Below are positions 62,843 to 64,000 of a stretch of 64,000 nt of DNA, in pieces. Below the pieces are notes generated by a model, which did no database searches, was not told the DNA's origin, and worked only from the letters and a program-made list of their open reading frames with translations. Where the stretch lies: contig JAMCPX010000025.1 of the NCBI GenBank assembly GCA_023382265.1, forward strand, positions 1 to 64,000, read 5' to 3'. Numbering within the stretch: position 1 is the stretch's first letter; the number at the start of each line of letters is the position of its first letter. Source of the stretch: Deltaproteobacteria bacterium (GTDB lineage: Bacteria; JAMCPX01). A program made the position numbers and the translations under genes.

Positions 62843-64000
62843 TTATTTCTTTGCACGGTCCGGGTGTGTTTCCTTTATAAGAATTGTAAGTATAAGGGCT
62901 GCCACGAAGAGTACCAGGAGTAACCATATAGAGTTGTGGAAGCTGTTTGTGATATCCTTGATGCCCTCCATAAGATATATTACAGCCACAGCACCGACAG
63001 AACCTATAAGCATAAGAAGACCCGTTGCAGTGCCTGTGAGCCTTTCACCCACGATCTCTGTAGTCATCTGCAGTATGAGCGGCAGAAGAGATATCACAAA
63101 GAAACCAATCACAGCGCCGAGAACTATCGTTACGGCTATACTGCGGGTATTAAGAAACGGATACATTACTACTCCTCCGACAAGTGTTGCGATTATAAGA
63201 AATGGCTTTCTCCTCTTGAAACTGTCTGAAAGCAGAGGGATTATAACAGCGCCCAGTATACCGCCTCCTATAATAACAGCACCTATTGTTCCTGTTTGAA
63301 CTGTAGTGAAACCATTTATTGAAAGAAGCTCATTCATCCATGTCATAAGTCCATTGAAGAATCCGATACCTATAAACATTATTGCTATAAGCATAAGCAT
63401 GTCTTTTATGTTTAATATACTTTTATACGCATTCTTACCAGTGTATTCCTTTTCTTCTTCCTTTAAAGCAGGAATAAGTGAGGGGTTGTCCTTACCAAGC
63501 AGGAGAAATAGAATACTCCCGGGTAATGTTATTCCTGCATAAATGTACAGTACATTTTCGAGTCCTTCACTGTTTACAAGTATAGGGGTTATGAGCATGG
63601 CCGCTATCATACCAATAAACATTGCCGTGGACCCGAGCCCGTTTGCCATAACGCCCTTATTCCTGCCAAACCAAGTGGATGCAAATTTCGATACGCTGTT
63701 CAAAATAAAGGGCTGTGATACTGCTATGCCGAATTGTCCGGCAAACAACCACAAGTATGAGTTGTACTTTAACCTTAGCAATACGGATATACCCATTATA
63801 ATGACTCCGATTGAAACGGTGAATTTAAAGCCCTTTGCATCAAGCAGGGAGCCGACAGGCGCTGATAGTATTATGTTTAGTATTGGAAAGATGGATGTAA
63901 GCAGACCAACCTCAAATACTTTTATATCTAACTGTTGTCTGACAACTGTTTCTATAGATGCAAAGTTAAGCCACAAAAACTGGTTTAATGCAATAGCATA
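62843..64000 (-). CDS. Major facilitator transporter, 5' end beyond window
   Basis: The frame has about ten visible helices of an MFS carrier, with the GSLLDAKGFK loop between helices 2 and 3 and a central acidic loop. It resembles the oxalate/formate-antiporter and related sugar/metabolite MFS groups. It remains open through the window edge (reading ALNQFLWLNFAS, an MFS helix 1 pattern), so the TTG at 63976 is not the true start and the N-terminus is missing. Substrate unknown. Confidence 0.85.
   Translation of the reverse strand, partial: YAIALNQFLWLNFASIETVVRQQLDIKVFEVGLLTSIFPILNIILSAPVGSLLDAKGFKFTVSIGVIIMGISVLLRLKYNSYLWLFAGQFGIAVSQPFILNSVSKFASTWFGRNKGVMANGLGSTAMFIGMIAAMLITPILVNSEGLENVLYIYAGITLPGSILFLLLGKDNPSLIPALKEEEKEYTGKNAYKSILNIKDMLMLIAIMFIGIGFFNGLMTWMNELLSINGFTTVQTGTIGAVIIGGGILGAVIIPLLSDSFKRRKPFLIIATLVGGVVMYPFLNTRSIAVTIVLGAVIGFFVISLLPLILQMTTEIVGERLTGTATGLLMLIGSVGAVAVIYLMEGIKDITNSFHNSIWLLLVLFVAALILTILIKETHPDRAKK

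Noticed and set aside
1-64000. CRISPR arrays, insertion sequences, prophage or rRNA genes
   Set aside because: No regularly spaced repeats, transposase, integrase, phage structural genes or rRNA segments were found in the window.

Overview
The window is an AT-rich stretch of a Gram-negative bacterial chromosome. Outer-membrane and envelope genes (a BamD-like lipoprotein, a TolC/RND efflux set, several lipoproteins), a type IV prepilin peptidase and an NtrC-family regulator all point to a diderm. The lipoprotein-lysA-dapF-dapA-dapB gene order, with an argH remnant at its head, resembles the Geobacter-type arrangement. PATAN/DUF4388 proteins with a Ras-like tail also suggest a deltaproteobacterium in the broad sense (Desulfobacterota or relatives). 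This placement is an inference from gene content; no rRNA is present.

Layout. 1-3.3 kb is accessory: a double methyltransferase of surface-polysaccharide type, an intact vapBC pair and a decayed hicBA pair. 3.3-9.1 kb (minus strand) holds typA and a lipB-lipA operon that continues into a small membrane protein and a C45-type Ntn hydrolase with TPRs. 9.2-19.2 kb (plus strand) holds prepilin peptidase, a histidine kinase, a stand-alone pstS with its own Pho box, argH, a MarR-regulated two-gene ABC exporter, tRNA-Leu(CAG), the CCA-adding enzyme and a penicillin-binding transpeptidase. 19.3-28.4 kb (minus strand) holds a thiolase plus an HMG-CoA-synthase-like/DUF35 fusion, an NtrB/NtrC-like two-component pair, two orphan peptide-ABC permeases, a cold-shock gene and a hotdog thioesterase.

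28.8-32.8 kb is the pstC-pstA-pstB-phoU-bamD operon behind a clear three-unit Pho box. 33.0-37.9 kb (minus strand) is the lysine operon. Its first reading frame begins with about 58 codons of a broken argH fused in frame to the usual lipoprotein. 38.1-43.9 kb is a TolC-MdtA-MdtB-like tripartite pump. 44-51 kb holds DedA, an ICMT-like membrane methyltransferase, PolX, a PilZ protein, RNase R, Maf and an FHA-GGDEF diguanylate cyclase. 51.4-58.2 kb (plus strand) holds an inositol monophosphatase and then a tight run of miaB, a DUF151 nuclease, two multidomain signalling proteins whose receiver, GGDEF and GTPase-like parts have lost catalytic residues, and a PHP phosphoesterase. The window ends with homoserine dehydrogenase, a PHP domain embedded between membrane helices, purS-purQ, a YbjQ-family protein and a 5'-truncated MFS transporter.

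The most notable items are the pseudo-enzyme signalling locus at 54-58 kb, the argH fossil at 37.8-37.9 kb, the matching Pho boxes at two separated pst loci, and the fossil hicBA beside a live vapBC. No CRISPR array, insertion sequence, prophage or rRNA gene was seen.
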